From the NCBI RefSeq assembly GCF_018446385.1, contig NC_055987.1, positions 8,703,705 through 8,767,704 of the forward strand: a DNA stretch of 64,000 nucleotides, given 5' to 3'. The notes beneath the pieces were generated by a model. It ran no database searches. It had not been told where the DNA came from and worked only from the letters and a program-made list of their open reading frames with translations. This document shows, in pieces, positions 11,508 to 23,480 of this stretch. Each line of letters begins with the position of its first letter. Within the stretch, counting starts at the first letter, position 1. The translations under genes and the position numbers were made by a program. The stretch is from Zingiber officinale (Eukaryota; Streptophyta; Magnoliopsida; Zingiberales; Zingiberaceae).

Positions 11508-12172
11508 TCAGTGCCTCACAACCCTCCCACTACAACGAGGCATCCGTGGTTGTGTATCATGTGTGACACGTGTTGCGGTCTCTTGTGGTACTTCATCTTG
11601 TCCTGTTGCTGAAGTAGACATGTCCTCTCTAAGTTCTTCTAAAACAACTTTACTCTGGGCTTGTGATCCATTATATAGTCTTCTTCTAAAAGCGGGCATT
11701 GGTGCTAACAATGACCTTCTGGTCTTTAGGACTATAAAATAAACCACCTTTCGTTCCTTTGGGATATCCTACAAACACGCGAACTTCTGTACGAGATTCT
11801 AACTTATCAGTATCTGGTTTCAACACATGTGCTGGACTACCCCAAATCTGAATATGTCTTAGACTGGGTTTTCGCCCATTCCATAATTCTATGAGAGTAG
11901 AAGAAACTGATTTAGAAGGTACTAAGTTCAGAACGTATACTGCTGTCCCCAAAACGAATTTGGTAATTCTGAATAACTCATCATCGATCTAACCATTTCC
12001 ATAAGAGTCCTATTCCTTCGTTCGCTACACCATTTTGTTGGGGTGTTCCAGGTGCAGACAATTGGGATTGAATCCCGACCTTCGATAAGTAATTCCTAAA
12101 CTCTCCTAAGAGGTATTCGCCACCACGATCGATCGTAGTGTCTTGATACTTTTACCTAATCGTTTCTCCACA
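11508..12172 (-). pseudogene. Copia integrase C-terminal half, broken (element C)
   Basis: Frame pieces at 11686-11952 (LVPSKSVSSTL, ELWNGRKPSL, WGSPAHV, GYPKGTKGG: the post-core region of copia integrase) and 11508-11747 are in different frames. Between 11953 and 12172 the core around the QNGVAER-like block can be followed only by switching frame several times. Integrase of this copy is therefore inactive. Confidence 0.85.
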
Positions 12173-12955
12173 TCACCTTGTATTCTTTGAACTTGTCAAA
12201 GCACTTGGACTTCGGCGCATTAGGTAAATGTATCCATATCTTGAATAATCGTCTATGAAAGAGACAAAATATTCAAAACCTCCTCTTGCCTGGACAGACA
12301 TAGGACCACACAAATCAGAATGAACCAACTCTAACACTTCTTTGGCTCTATACCCCTTGGCCTTGAACGACCTCTTGGTCATTTTACCTTCTAAGCAAGA
12401 TTCACAAGTTGAAAAATTTTTCAACTCTAATGAACTCAAAAGTCCATCGGCTATAAGCCTCTGAATCCTACTTAAATTAATATGACCAAGTCTTAGATGC
12501 CAAAGATATGCTTGGTTCATTTCTGAAGGTTCTTTTCTCTTATTAGAATTAGAAGATGAGTTATAAATTTCCATGTTTTGCTTTGTGGAAGAAATTGGAT
12601 TTAAAGTATACAAATTGCCAACTAATGCACCAGAACAGATAATCACTTTATTTCTTTTAATAACTACATCGTTACTAAAGGAAACTGAATATCCATCTAG
12701 AAACAGTTTAGAAACTGAAATTAAATTCTTTCTAAAACTGGGTACATAAAGACAATTTCTTAAAACCAAATTCCTATTTCTACTAAAAGATAAGTAGACG
12801 TCTCCCACTGCAACAGCTGCCACCTTAGTAGTATTGCCCATGTAGACGGTAATTTCTCCTTCAGATAGTCGTCGGGTTTCCTGGAACCCCTGCAAGGAAT
12901 TGCAGACATGATCAGTGGCTCCCGTATCTACACACCAGGTGCTGCTAGATAACAC
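12173..12955 (-). pseudogene. Copia protease, GAG-pre-integrase and integrase N-part
   Basis: The frame starts near the aspartic protease: WCVDTGATDHVC carries the catalytic D-T-G. It continues through LRNCLYVP and LISVSKL, then the GAG-pre-integrase block WHLRLGHINLSR with CESCLEGK (the H-H-C-C zinc site), and the integrase core start VHSDLCGPM with the first catalytic aspartate and FIDDYSRYGYIY (second). It runs out of frame before the third catalytic residue. The protease would mature Gag-Pol, and the integrase would insert the cDNA. Confidence 0.9.
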
Positions 12956-13000
12956 CGCTAAACATGTTTCAACAACTAGAGTATGAGATATACCTTTGTT

Positions 13001-13798
13001 TTAGTTCCTACGAGGACAGTCCGCCTTCCAATGTCCTGCCTGCTTACAGATGAAGCACTTGCCCTTCGGCTTCTTCATTCCAGCTTTAAATCCCGTACTC
13101 TGAGATTTATTCACTTTCTTTGCTGAACCAGCTTGTTTCTTCTTCTTCTTTCCTCTCGGTTTAGAAGTAGAACCATTTTCAGCATAGTGAATTTGAGCAT
13201 TGTGACGAAATAATCCTTCTGCTGCTTGAAGTTCTGTCAGTAGTTCCGCTAATGAATAAACCCTCTTATTCATATTATAGTTCAGGCGAAACTGCTCAAA
13301 ACTTCTAGGTAGCGTTTGGAGGATCATATCGATCTGGGTTTCCCCATCAATTTCTCCTCCAAGGATCTGTATCTCGTTCAGATAAGCCATCATCTTTAGG
13401 ATATGATCCCTCACAGGAGTACCCTCTTGCATGGTGGTTGTCATTATCTTTCTCATGGCTTCTTGCCTAGAAGCCCTATCCTGATGACCAAAGAGTTCCT
13501 TGAGATTGTTCATAATATCATAGGCTGTTGGTAAATCTTGATGCTGATGTTGCAATACATTTGACATTGAAGCCAAAATGTAACACCGCGTCATCTCATC
13601 TGCTTTTACCCATTTCCTATGATATTCAATCTCCTCTTGGGTAGATTCACCAGTGGGTGCATCAGGACAAGGTTCAGTCAGTACAAACTTATAGCCTTCA
13701 GCAGTAAGAACAATGTCCAGGTTCCTTTTTCAATCTATGTAATTAGGACCAGTAAGTCTATTCTGTTGTAGTATGATGGATAGTGGGTTGAAAGTCAT
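13001..13798 (-). pseudogene. Copia gag with one internal stop (element C)
   Basis: The likely start is the ATG at 13798 (MTFNPLS...). An in-frame TGA near 13727 replaces the tryptophan of the conserved Y-x-x-W-K block. From 13594 the frame is open for 197 residues: the UBN2-like Gag core (LKELFGHQD, IDMILQTLPRSF, AELLTELQAAE), a lysine-rich linker, and one CCHC zinc knuckle CFICKQAGHWKADC near the end. Gag coats the RNA and forms the particle. The stop makes full-length product unlikely from this copy. Confidence 0.9.
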
Positions 13799-14897
13799 CC
13801 TAAGAATCACAAATAACTTTTGGTCAGAACTCTAAATTTAGAATAATATTGATTCCTCAAACAATACTATTTTAAATTAACCAACACCTCATAACACCGT
13901 GAATTTTGTATGCCACGTTAGTGTGGACGTATACAAATTCAACATTTGTAAAAGGAGGGTTTTAACCCATTAATTTTATTATCTTGTCAACCTAACTTTT
14001 TGACAAATAAAAATAATAGTTGGTATCATTTGGTCACACAAATAATAGCAGTGACTCCGTTGGGGAGGATACTATTAGATGTGTCTAAGTGTATACCATT
14101 ACTTGACACTAAGTCCATTAATAAGATTATGCCCCTTCCGTTGGGGAAGATCACACGCTCTTAATTAACTTCCTATAGTCATCCAAAAAATAGAAGTCTA
14201 TTCTAGTGATCCGCAAACAAGCTCATCCGTTATGGAGGAAGGCACTCAGAGCCAACGCGCAAGCTTGTTTGCATCACTTACAAACCAGTAATGGAGACCA
14301 TGGGATTTATTTAAAAATCCCTCTCCCACTTAGTTATTTATAAATGAGGAATTTTAACTATGCTAGCCTACTTAAACTTGTAAACTAACATGCACACACA
14401 GCACAATATAAAAGCAATAAATAGAAAATTTAATTTTCAACTATTATGGCTTTTATCTCTAATTGTCCTCCGTGTGTTGTCATCCCAAGCTGCTGCCATA
14501 TTTGGCCACCGCCACGGGTCTAGCAGTCGCATCCATCTTCCTAGTTGCGCCTCTGGTCCTTAGAAGGTTCCACGCTTTGCAAGATTCGATCCACGACATA
14601 AATAGAATTTTACATTTTTGATCCTATATTCCATAAAAGGAATGTACATGTATCTAGATCAAAAATAAAATCCTAATAAAACTAAATACAGCTCCTGCTG
14701 TATTTTAATACAATCATGCACACACATTAAATGCCCTTGACATGTCCAAGGGTCCAATCACACACATAATAACTAAAAGCCATAATAGTTGGATCCTGCA
14801 TCCACAAAGTTAGCACATCCTACTATTATCCTGCCTAAATTACGTATGACATGTGCATAATTAAACTAAATACCAAATACACAGAGGCAAAACCCTA
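13799..14897 (-). other. 5' leader of element C
   Basis: About 1.1 kb between primer site and gag. No long frame is present. It includes two or three short stretches with the phrase TCCGTTGGGGA(A/G)GAT (near 14058, 14139 and, more diverged, 14228), a weak internal repeat. Confidence 0.6.
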
Positions 14898-14909
14898 GCT
14901 CTGATACCA
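14898..14909 (-). other. Primer-binding site of element C
   Basis: On the minus strand TGGTATCAGAGC, a perfect complement to the initiator tRNA-Met 3' end, is separated from the 5' LTR by two bases. Confidence 0.95.
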
Positions 14910-14911
14910 AT

Positions 14912-17308
14912 TGTTGGTTGCTACTCGGAAAACCTAGAGGTTCCACTGCATAAAAATTTTGTACAAAGGTCTGAACCTTTTCCTAGCTACCATGTGTTCT
15001 TTTAAATTAAATTTTGGATCGCTGGAACTTAACACGTTTGATCCAAAACTTAATCTATTTGTTCTTTTAGGTTTTGACTTGGATCTCCTGCGGAACTTAA
15101 CACGTTCGACCCAAGTCTCCTTAAGTTATTAATTCCATTAAATATTAATTTCCATAAAGGTTCCCAGTATCTGGCGTGGCGAGGCACATGGCCTTCTTGG
15201 ATATGGGAGCAACCACCACCGACTAGACAAAACCTTTAATAGAAAGCTAATATTTAATTTCCTAAAATAACTTTAGGTTAACCAAAGAGAACAATCAAAT
15301 CACAAGGAAAGAAAGAAACAAAAGAACACAACTTGAAAAACATATTCGAAATACTAGAACGTAAGCCTCTTGTATTTGGTATTATTTCCATAAATAACTA
15401 GCATGATGCGGAAATAGAAATTACTAGTTATACCTTGTAGAAAAAACCTCTTGATCTTCTACCGTATTCCTCTTCTAACCTCGGACGTTGTGTGGACAAC
15501 GATCTTCCAAGATGAGAAACCACCAACCACCTTCTTCTCCTCCAAGCAAGGTTCGGCCACAAAAGAAAAGCTTTACCAAGGAGAAAAACCAAAATACTAA
15601 CCAAGCTCCAAGAGATGCTAGCTTTCTCTCCTTCTTCTTCTTCTTCTCCGAGTAGTATCCGGCCACCACAAGAACTCCAAGGGAGAGGGAGAGGTTCGGC
15701 CACCACAAGAGGAAGAGAAGGAGATGATGGCCGGCCACACCAAGGAACAAAAAAGGGAGAGGAATAATAGAGGTTGTGTTTCATGAAGGTACTCCTACCC
15801 CTTCTTTTATATTCCTTGGCCTAGACAAATTAGGAAATTTAATTACAATAAAATTTCCTTAATTTTTCTTGACATAAATTAATTGAGAAAAATAAAACAA
15901 AATTTCCCAATTAACTTGAGATGGCCGGCCACATCATTGGAAACAAAAGAGGACAAGTTTTAATCAACAATTAAAACTTCCTAATTTGTTTCCGGAAATT
16001 TTAAAAAATAAAATTTCTCTTTAAAATCTCTTCATGGTTGATAAAAGGAAATTTCTATAATTTTAATTTTATCAACATGTGAATAATTTTTAAAGAAAAA
16101 ATAAAACATCTCTCCAATCTACAAATAAGGAAAGAGATCTAATCTCTTTCTTTAATCTTTTGTAGATCTTTTACAAGAGAGATATTTTAATTTTAATTCT
16201 CTTTAAAATATATCTTCCACATAATAATAAAAATTAAAATTAAATTTCTTTTAATTTTATTTGGCCGGCCCTACTAGCTTGGGTTCAAGCTAGGGCCACC
16301 CCAATTTATACCTAGGCCGGCCCTAGCTTGGTTCCCAAGCTAGCTTGGCCGACCCTTATTGGTGGGTATAGAAGGTGGGTATAGGTGGGTATAGAACTCT
16401 ATAAATAAGAGGCTACGATAGGGACCGAGAGGAGGAATTGGTTTTGGTCTCCCGATAAAATTAAGCATCCCGTGTTCGCCCCGAACACACAACTTAATTT
16501 TATCAATGATAATTCATTCCACTAGAGAACTATCATTGAACTACCGCACCAATCCCAAATTACATTTTGGGCTCCTTCTTATTATGAGTGTGTTAGTCTC
16601 CTGTGTTTAAGATATCGAATGTCCACTAATTAAGTGAGTTCTTGACAACTCATTTAATTAATATCTAAGTCCAAGAGTAGTACCACTCAACCTTATTGTC
16701 ATGTCGGACTAAGTCCACCTGCAGGGTTTAACATGACAATCTTTATGAGCTCCTCTTGAGGACATTATCAACCTAGTATCTCTAGGACACAGTTTCCTTC
16801 TATAATCAACAACACACACTATAAGTAATATCATTTCCCAACTTATCGGGTTTATTGATTCAACGAACTAAATCTCACCCATTGATAAATTAAAGAAATA
16901 AATATCAAATATATGTGCTTGTTATTATATTAGGATTAAGAGCACACACTTCCATAATAACTGAGGTCTTTGTTCCTTTATAAAGTCAGTATAAAAGGAA
17001 CGACCTCAAATGGTCCTACTCAATACACTCTGAGTGTACTAGTGTAATTATATAGTCAAGATAAACTAATATCTAATTACACTACGACCTTCTAATGGTT
17101 TGTTCCTTTCCATTCTGGTCGTGAGCTACTGTTTATAATTTATAAGGTACTGATAACATCATCTTCTGTATGTGACACCATATACTATGTTATCTACAAT
17201 ATAAATTAAATGAACAACTACAAACAAATGTAGACAATTAGACCAAATGTGATTCTTTATTCATAATAAATGTTTACAAAGCTTAGGCTTTCAGTATACA
17301 TTCCAACA
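14912..17308 (-). repeat. 5' LTR of element C
   Basis: This 2397-bp LTR pairs with 7462-9856. It carries the same open stretch (15428-15784) and the intact stem-loop at 16454-16504. On the minus strand, CTTATAAATTATAAAC near the start of the LTR is a possible promoter TATA region. Confidence 0.95.
16454..16504. other. Stem-loop in C-family LTR, copy 2
   Basis: Outer stem GATAAAATTAAG/CTTAATTTTATC and inner stem GTGTTCG/CGAACAC with a CCC loop. A second hairpin follows at once: TCAATGATA and TTC pair with GAA and TATCATTGA. Confidence 0.8.
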
Positions 17309-17311
17309 GAG

Positions 17312-18212
17312 ATGACCAGACCGAGCATCAACCCACCGAAGTTCAAGGGGGAATTTGTGAGCTGGAAGAAAAAGATGGAGGTATTTTTTAAAACAAATTT
17401 AAAATTATTAATAATTATAAAATATAGTTTTGTTGCTCTGAAAGATAAAGAAGAATATCAATGGATGAAGAAGGAGCAAGCTAACTTCGTGGCAAATAAC
17501 CAAGTAGAGTTTCATCTACTGAGCGTCTTACTGCCACAAGAAGTCAATCGGATCGAATCCTATGAGTTAGCCAAGGAGCTTTGGGAGAAATTCTTGGAAC
17601 TATACGAAGGGACCTCAGAGGCTAAACTAGTGAGATGGGACCTGCTCCAGAACCGAATCAACAACCTCGAGTTAGAAGAAGGTGAAACCGTCGCACACAT
17701 CCACTCAAGAATCAAGGAGCTCACCACCGGAGTCACGAATCTTGGAGAAATGGTAACCAATCGAGATTCACTAAGATATACACTTAACACATTTCCTAGG
17801 ACTCCAAAATGATCGACCTTAGTAGATGTGTATTTCATCTCTAAGGATTTAGAGGTAAACACTTTAGAAGAATTTTTTTTAACTTTTGAAATTCATGAGT
17901 TAAGGTGTGCAGGTCTAAAGAAGGAATCAAGGCAAAATATTACCTTAAAAGCTAAAACGGATGAACCAAATTTCGAGACATCACTTGACGATGACGAAAC
18001 GATGTTAATGGTAAGAAAATTTTAAAAATTATTTAAACATAATAAATTTAATTAAGTGTAGGGTACAAAAGAAAAAGGAAAGTAAGATGCTACCACTGTA
18101 ATGAAGAAGGACATGTCAAAGATAACTGTCCAAAATTGAAGAGCAAAGACAAGGATAAGGAAATGAACAAGAAGCCAGCTCGGTCCAAGTATAATCTAAA
18201 GGCGACGTGGGA
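17312..18212 (+). pseudogene. Gag of TR-GAG-like element B, decayed
   Basis: The ATG at 17312 overlaps the target duplication of element C. The frame reads MTRPSINPPKFKGEF, then LLSVLLPQEVNRI, ELWEKFLELYEGTSEAKL and LGEMVTNRDSLRYTLN. These blocks are matched closely by the intact gag at 60276-61559. A TGA at 17810-17812 replaces the expected tryptophan. After it the homology continues (YFISKDLEV, LEEFF), passes a frame break, and reaches a CCHC knuckle CYHCNEEGHVKDNC at about 18093-18135 and a KATWDDT block. The upstream leader of this gag is at 7416-7461, on the other side of element C. Confidence 0.85.
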
Positions 18213-18696
18213 TGACACGTATTGCGCAAAGAGAGGGCAACACCTCTCAACCTCTAAAGCGTAGAAGAAGAGGAAGAGAGAAAAGAGATCGTGCAGAGCA
18301 ACAAGATAAAGACGCACAAAAAGAGAGAAAACACGAGAAAGGAGAAGAAGAAGAGTTACTGTGGTTCAACGACGTGCCTACTCTACAAAAACGGCCGAAG
18401 CTTTATTAGAATTCTCTCTACACAAGAGAATCATATTACATGATTCTTGTTATTGTTGTTGTACAATAGGTTTACAATGGTCCCTATAAATAATGCATAA
18501 ACCCCAACCCCAGTAAAATCATAACAGAATTTTGTTATGAAAAATCGTAACAGAATTCTATTATGAAAAATTATAATAAAATTATGTTATATAAAATTGT
18601 AATAAAATTTTATTACAAAAAATCTTAACAGATTTTTCTTTCATTACATCCATCGCATTGACTTCATCCAAATATGAGCCACCCGTCAACAATCTC
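18213..18696 (-). repeat. 3' LTR of truncated copia element D
   Basis: The + orientation runs from TGACACGTATTGCG to CCCGTCAACA. The adjoining sequence on the right, read on the minus strand, is a polypurine tract (CGAAGGTGGAGAT). The left edge coincides with the end of recognisable B gag. Internally it has three AT-rich repeats built on AA(A/T)ATCGTAACAGAATTTTGTTAT-like phrases (18520-18640). The matching 5' LTR is missing, so no duplication can be checked. Confidence 0.6.
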
Positions 18697-18959
18697 CACC
18701 TTCGCGAATATTCACCCCTACGAAGAATACGAGTATCTGAATAAAACTCCACCTGGCTCTCTGGGTCTAGGCTTCCTTCTTGTAGCATTTAGAGATATGA
18801 ATTCAGTTCAAGCAATGCTTAAACTTCTCTGTGGTCACTGGCTTTGTCAGCATATCTGCAACATTGTCTGCAGTATGAACCTTCTCAAGTTGAATTTCCT
18901 CGGAAGCAATCAACTCTCTGATCTTGTGAAACCTCACATCAATGTGCTTGGTTCTCACA

Positions 18960-20260
18960 TGATACACTTGATTTTCGTCAAATAGATAACACTCTAACTA
19001 TCGCATAACAACTTGACTCCACCTTGCCGAACACCCAGTTCTCTGACCAACCCTGTAAGCCATAAAACTTCTTTCACTACTCCAGCTGCTACCATGTACT
19101 CGGACTCCATAGTAGACAATGCAATAATAGATTATATCATAGATTTCAACAAATAGATCCTCCTGCCACAGTGAATACGTATCTTGTAGTAGATCTCTTG
19201 TTTTCTAAATCTCCTACATAGTATGCATCTATGTACCTAGCAACTGAATGATCTTCCAATTGTCTATTGAACGTGATGCCATAATCAGTTGTATTTCTCA
19301 AATATTTGAAAATTCATTTCAATGCATCCCAATGTGGTCGACCAGGATTTGAGAGAAACTTACTTACCATACTAACTGCTTGCGCTAAATCTGGTCTTGT
19401 GCAAACCATGACATACATCAGACAACCAACTGGACTGACATAAGGAACTTTTGACATCTCTTGGATCTCGTCATCCTTCTTTGCACACTGTATACTAGAT
19501 AACTTGAAGTGATGCACCAGGAGTGTGCTCACCGACTTTGCATTCTTCATGTTAAACCTATCGAACACCTTCTCCACATAGCTACGTTGAGACAACCATA
19601 ATCTTCCTGTAGCTCTATCCTTGTGAATCTCCATCCCAAGAATCTTCTTGGTCTCTCCTAAATCTTTCATGTCAAATTTCTTGCTCAGTAGTCTCTTCAA
19701 TTTGTCAACATCTTTTCGTTGTCTTCATAACAATGAGCATGTCATCTACGTATAGTAGTAAGAAAACCAGTGATTCATCTTCAAGGCTCTTCACATATAT
19801 GCAATAGATATACTCACATTTCCAATATTCGTTTTGAATCATGTATGAATCAAAACGTTTGTCCCATTGCCTAGGAGATTGTTTCAATCCATAGAGTGAT
19901 TTCTTCAGCTTGCAAACCAACCACTCTTGTCTGGGCTGACTAAATCCCTCGAGTTGTGGCATAAAAATCTTCTCCTCCAAATTTCCATGAAGAAATGTCA
20001 TCTTTACATCCATTTGCTCAAGCTGCAAATCGTGATGTACCACTAAAGCCAACACCGCTCTAATTGACGTATGTCTTACCACCCGAGAGAAAATTTCTTC
20101 ATAGTCAATCCTTTTTTTCTGTGAATACTCCTTTGCTACCAACCGAGCCTTGAACTTCACTTCTTCTCCCTCTGACATTGCTTCTTTCTTCTTGAATATC
20201 TACTTGCATCCTATATCTTTCTCTCCTTGAGAAAGTTCCACTAGATCCCACGTTTGGTTC
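18960..20260 (-). pseudogene. Copia RNase H and reverse transcriptase (element D)
   Basis: Two good frames: 19705-20178 (KARLVAKEYSQ, EQMDVKMTFLHGNLEE, VCKLKKSLYGLKQ, catalytic LLYVDDMLIV) and 19314-19700 ([31 protein letters not shown]). They are separated by a frame slip around 19701. RNase H remnants extend left to about 18960. Wording differs clearly from element C, so this is another copia lineage (Tork/Tnt1-like by feel, not tested). It is inactive. Confidence 0.85.
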
Positions 20261-20945
20261 TTATGCAACGACTCCATCTCCTCTGCCATAGAACCCATCC
20301 ACCTGTCATTCTAAGAGCTATGCATCACCTCTTGAAAAGATGTAGGATCTCCACTACTACTGATAAGCGCATAAGATACCAAGTCTTCGAATCTGTATTT
20401 GGTGGGTGGTTTTACAACTCATCTCGTTCTGCCACCAGCTATAGTGCGATGCGCCGTGTGTTTTGAGCTAGAATCATCGAAGTCATGAGTCTCTAGCTCC
20501 ACCTACATAATATCTTTCTCCATGTTTCTCTTTGGTGTTTCCTTTCCTTCTTCCTGAGTAAGTTATAACATAGCTTTCTCGTCAAACACCACATCTCTGC
20601 TGATCACCACCTTGTTTGCCTTAGGATCCCAAAGCTTGAATCTTTTAACTCCTTTCTGATACCCCATAAAAATGCACTGATTTGACTTCACATCCAGCTT
20701 TGATCTTTCCTCATTAGATATGTGCATATTGGCTAGCCATCCAAAAACTTGAAGATGAAAGTAATCTACTTGATTTCCCATCCATACTTCCTCTGATACT
20801 TTACCTTATAGTGCTACCCTTGGTGATCTATTAATGAGATAACATGTCTTGTTAACTGCTTCCGACCAGAAATTCTTTGCAAGCCCTGCATTCAGCTTGA
20901 GACATCTTGTCTTCTCAATGATTGTCCTGTTCAACCTATGCTGGT
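20261..20945 (-). pseudogene. Copia integrase C-terminal part (element D)
   Basis: The 20563-20781 frame has the integrase tail: FGWLANMHI, then FMGYQKGVKRFKLWDP and VVISRDVVFDE. Further upstream on the minus strand one can read NRTIIEKTRC and AKNFWSEAVN up to about 20935, after which homology stops abruptly. The N-terminal integrase, protease, gag and 5' LTR of this element are absent. Confidence 0.8.
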
Positions 20946-20965
20946 TTCTTCTGCTTCTAATTTTA

Positions 20966-21345
20966 TGTTACTTAGCTGGTTCCTTAGCAGATCCCGTCTC
21001 ACGAGCTTGGCTTCGGACGTCCCTTCGTGTAGCTCAAGGAACTTCTCCCAAAGCACCTTTACTGAGTTGTAGGCACCGATCTAGTTGACTTCCTATGGCG
21101 GTAGGACACTCAGCAGATGGAACTCTGCTTTGCTATTTGTCACGTAGTCGGTCTGTTCTTTCTTCGTCCATTGGTATTCTTCATTACCTTCGGGTGCTAC
21201 AAAATCGAACTTTATTATTAAAAGCAATTCAAAATCAGTTTTAAAGAATACCTCGATTCTCTTTTTCTAGCTCGCAAACTCCCCCTTGAACTTGTTGCTC
21301 AGTTCGGCCATCGTCTCGTTGCTTCAGTTAGCGATTAGTTCTTCT
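20966..21345 (-). pseudogene. Gag N-terminal fragment, TR-GAG family (element E)
   Basis: Read on the minus strand from an ATG near 21311, the sequence gives the family's MAELSNKFKGEF-like start, then KKEQTDYVTN, EFHLLSVLPP and EKFLELHEGTSEAKL, with several stops. It ends near 20966, where it abuts the integrase fragment of element D. It is the 5' end of an element whose LTR is at 21371-22341. Confidence 0.75.
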
Positions 21346-21356
21346 GAGGTATCCTG

Positions 21357-21368
21357 ACTCTGATACCA
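21357..21368 (-). other. Primer-binding site of element E
   Basis: The minus strand reads TGGTATCAGAGT, two bases from the LTR. This is one mismatch from the canonical tRNA-Met site. Confidence 0.8.
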
Positions 21369-21370
21369 CT

Positions 21371-22341
21371 TGTTAGGACCCTTAGCGGCCGGCTAGAGAG
21401 GGAGGGGGGTAGCCTCTGCACAAATCAAGCAAAACAAACCTTTCTCGAACTTATAACTTAAGAATTTTACTTGGTTACAATCGGAGAGGTTGTTAATCCA
21501 AGGAATAAAATCATGCTAATTTCTCCTTCAAACAGAGAAGTCTCTTTACAGCAATGAAGCACAGAAAGATGAAGCTAAAACAAATAAAGAAGCATGTACA
21601 AGTGTTGCTTGAATAAATCTTGTTGTTCTTAGCTTCTGGGAGCAGGGCTGCTTATATAGCCCTGCTCGTGGCGCCTGGAAGGGTTCCAGGCGCCTAAAAT
21701 GGGATAACAAATTTTCCCTGACTCAATGGTACACGTCATGTCGCATTTTCCAGGTGCCCGGAGTCCAAGCGATTCCGGGCGCCCCAGATTAGTCTGGGCG
21801 CCCCGAAGCTTGAAAGTCAATATTTTGTTGACTTTCTCTCCGGACCTCCAGCTTCGGCTCCGCTTGCTTCAGTCCGGGTCTTCCGCTCCGGGTCCGTTCA
21901 CTTGGGTGATTTCGGCCATCTAAAATAGGGCTCACCCGAACCCAACTTCTGGCCTTCTCCTTGAGCAAGCTTCCACTCTGGCTTCTCGTCCCTCGGAATC
22001 GCCACGTGCTTCCTTCTCGTCCACCAGCGTACTGTTCCACAGCTTTTCGTCCCTTGAACAGCTGGGCCTTTTGCTCCTCAAGCAAGCTTCCGCTCCGACT
22101 TCTCATCCCTTAAAAACATCGCACGCTCTCTTCTCGTCCATCGGTGTACTCTTCCGCAACACCTCGTCCCTCGGACGCATTGAGCCAGTCGACTCTCTCC
22201 CGTGTCGTCCTTCTTGCTAACTGCGTCTTTTGCTCGACTTCCTGTGTTTCTAAGTTCCTGCACACTTAGACACAGGGTTAAACACAACAGGACCTAACCT
22301 AACTTTTTTGATCACATCAAAACTACCTTGGGGTACCAACA
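21371..22341 (-). repeat. 5' LTR of TR-GAG-like element E
   Basis: Starts TGTTAGGACC and ends GGGTACCAACA. It is the reverse-complement relative of the B and F LTRs, with the shared segments GGCTCACCCGAACCCAA, TAGGTTAGGTCCTGTTG (minus strand) and the GC-rich GGGCGCCCC units. The right edge directly joins a + strand gag of the same family. Confidence 0.85.
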
Positions 22342-23480
22342 GAAGGCACATCCAAAACGAAGCTTGCACGATGATACCCTCTTCAAAATCAACTAACAAA
22401 CGTACGTCGGGAAAAAGGTGAGAAGGTATCCCAACTACATGCGAAGATCAAGGAACTGATCACCGAACTAGTCAACCTCGGTGAAACAGTAACAAATCGG
22501 GACTCGGTACGCTACACACTCAATGCCTTTCCCATGACTCTAGAATGAGCTTCGATAATCGACGCCTACTATATCTCGAAGGACTTGGAGGTAAGTACAC
22601 TAGAAGAATTGTTTTCGAGTTTGGAATTACATGAATTTGGATGTGCAGGATCAAGTAAAGAGTTTAGCCAGAATCTGACACTCAGAGCTACAAAAAAAGG
22701 ACGAACCCGAATCAAACTCAAATCTAGAAGAAGACCAAGAAACCTACATGGTAAGAAAATTTAGAAAATTTTTAGATCTAACAAATTTAAAGAAATACAG
22801 AACAGAAAGAATCCGAAAAATAGAAGAAAGGTTCAATGCTACCAATGTCAAAAGGAAGGACACACAAAGGAAGACTACCCAGAACTCAAAAAGGAAAAAG
22901 ACAAGAGGCTCAAGCAAAACAAGCACAAGAATCTTAAGGTCACTTGGGACGAAAGCTCAACATCCGAGTCAGAAATAGAAGCATAGGCTGGTGTAGTACT
23001 AATGGCTAGCCACGAAGAACATAACAACTCAAAAGCCAACATCGATGAAAGGGGAGTGACTTCAGATGAATGCAGCGAAACAGAGGGAGAATTAAGCTTC
23101 AGATCTAACATGATAAGTGAGGTATGCCTCTTACCACCTAATCAACTTTACTTTGGCATTAAATCAATGGTAAAATCAATGTGCAAATTAAAAACAAAAA
23201 AAAAAGATAAGTTAAAAAATAAAAATTTAGAAATAAAAAGAATCTTAGTAAAATCATGCTTAATAGAAGAGCTTGATAAATTAAAAATTGAAAATGCTAA
23301 GTTAAAGGAACAAATATAAAAATTAAAACATTCTGCATGTTCATATTCTAGATATCATCCAGGACTAAATTGGTATTATAGATACCATAAAGGTCAAATT
23401 AGAAAGGTGTCACCAAATATGTTTCTAAAAGATACTTGATCAATCCAGTTGGAAGAAATCTATATTGGGTTCCCAAATCC
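22342..23480 (+). pseudogene. Gag fragment, TR-GAG family (element F)
   Basis: Begins mid-gag (EGTSKTKLAR, HAKIKEL, LGETVTNRDSVRYTLNAFP). A stop near 22546 is followed by YYISKDLEVS, LEELFSSLELHE, a CCHC knuckle with frame slips (about 22835-22880) and a WDESSTSESE-like block. The C-terminal part contains EVCLLPPNQLYFGIKSM and a lysine-rich coiled region (23140-23320). It ends with the block NLYWVPKSYLE. No protease or polymerase follows. It covers part of the gag already present in B, so F and B cannot simply be one element. Confidence 0.8.

Larger units (their letters stand above)
7462..17308 (-). mobile_element. Complete Ty1-copia retrotransposon C (9.85 kb)
   Basis: LTRs at 7462-9856 and 14912-17308 begin TGTTGG and end CCAACA in + orientation. 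Element parts run on the minus strand in the order 5' LTR, primer site, gag, protease, integrase, reverse transcriptase/RNase H, polypurine tract, 3' LTR. Integrase before reverse transcriptase is the Ty1-copia order. The two LTRs look nearly identical, with scattered substitutions and small indels, so the insertion is recent. The coding region nevertheless carries at least one stop in gag and a shattered integrase, so this copy is not autonomous. A solo LTR of the same family lies at 31644-34230. Confidence 0.95.
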
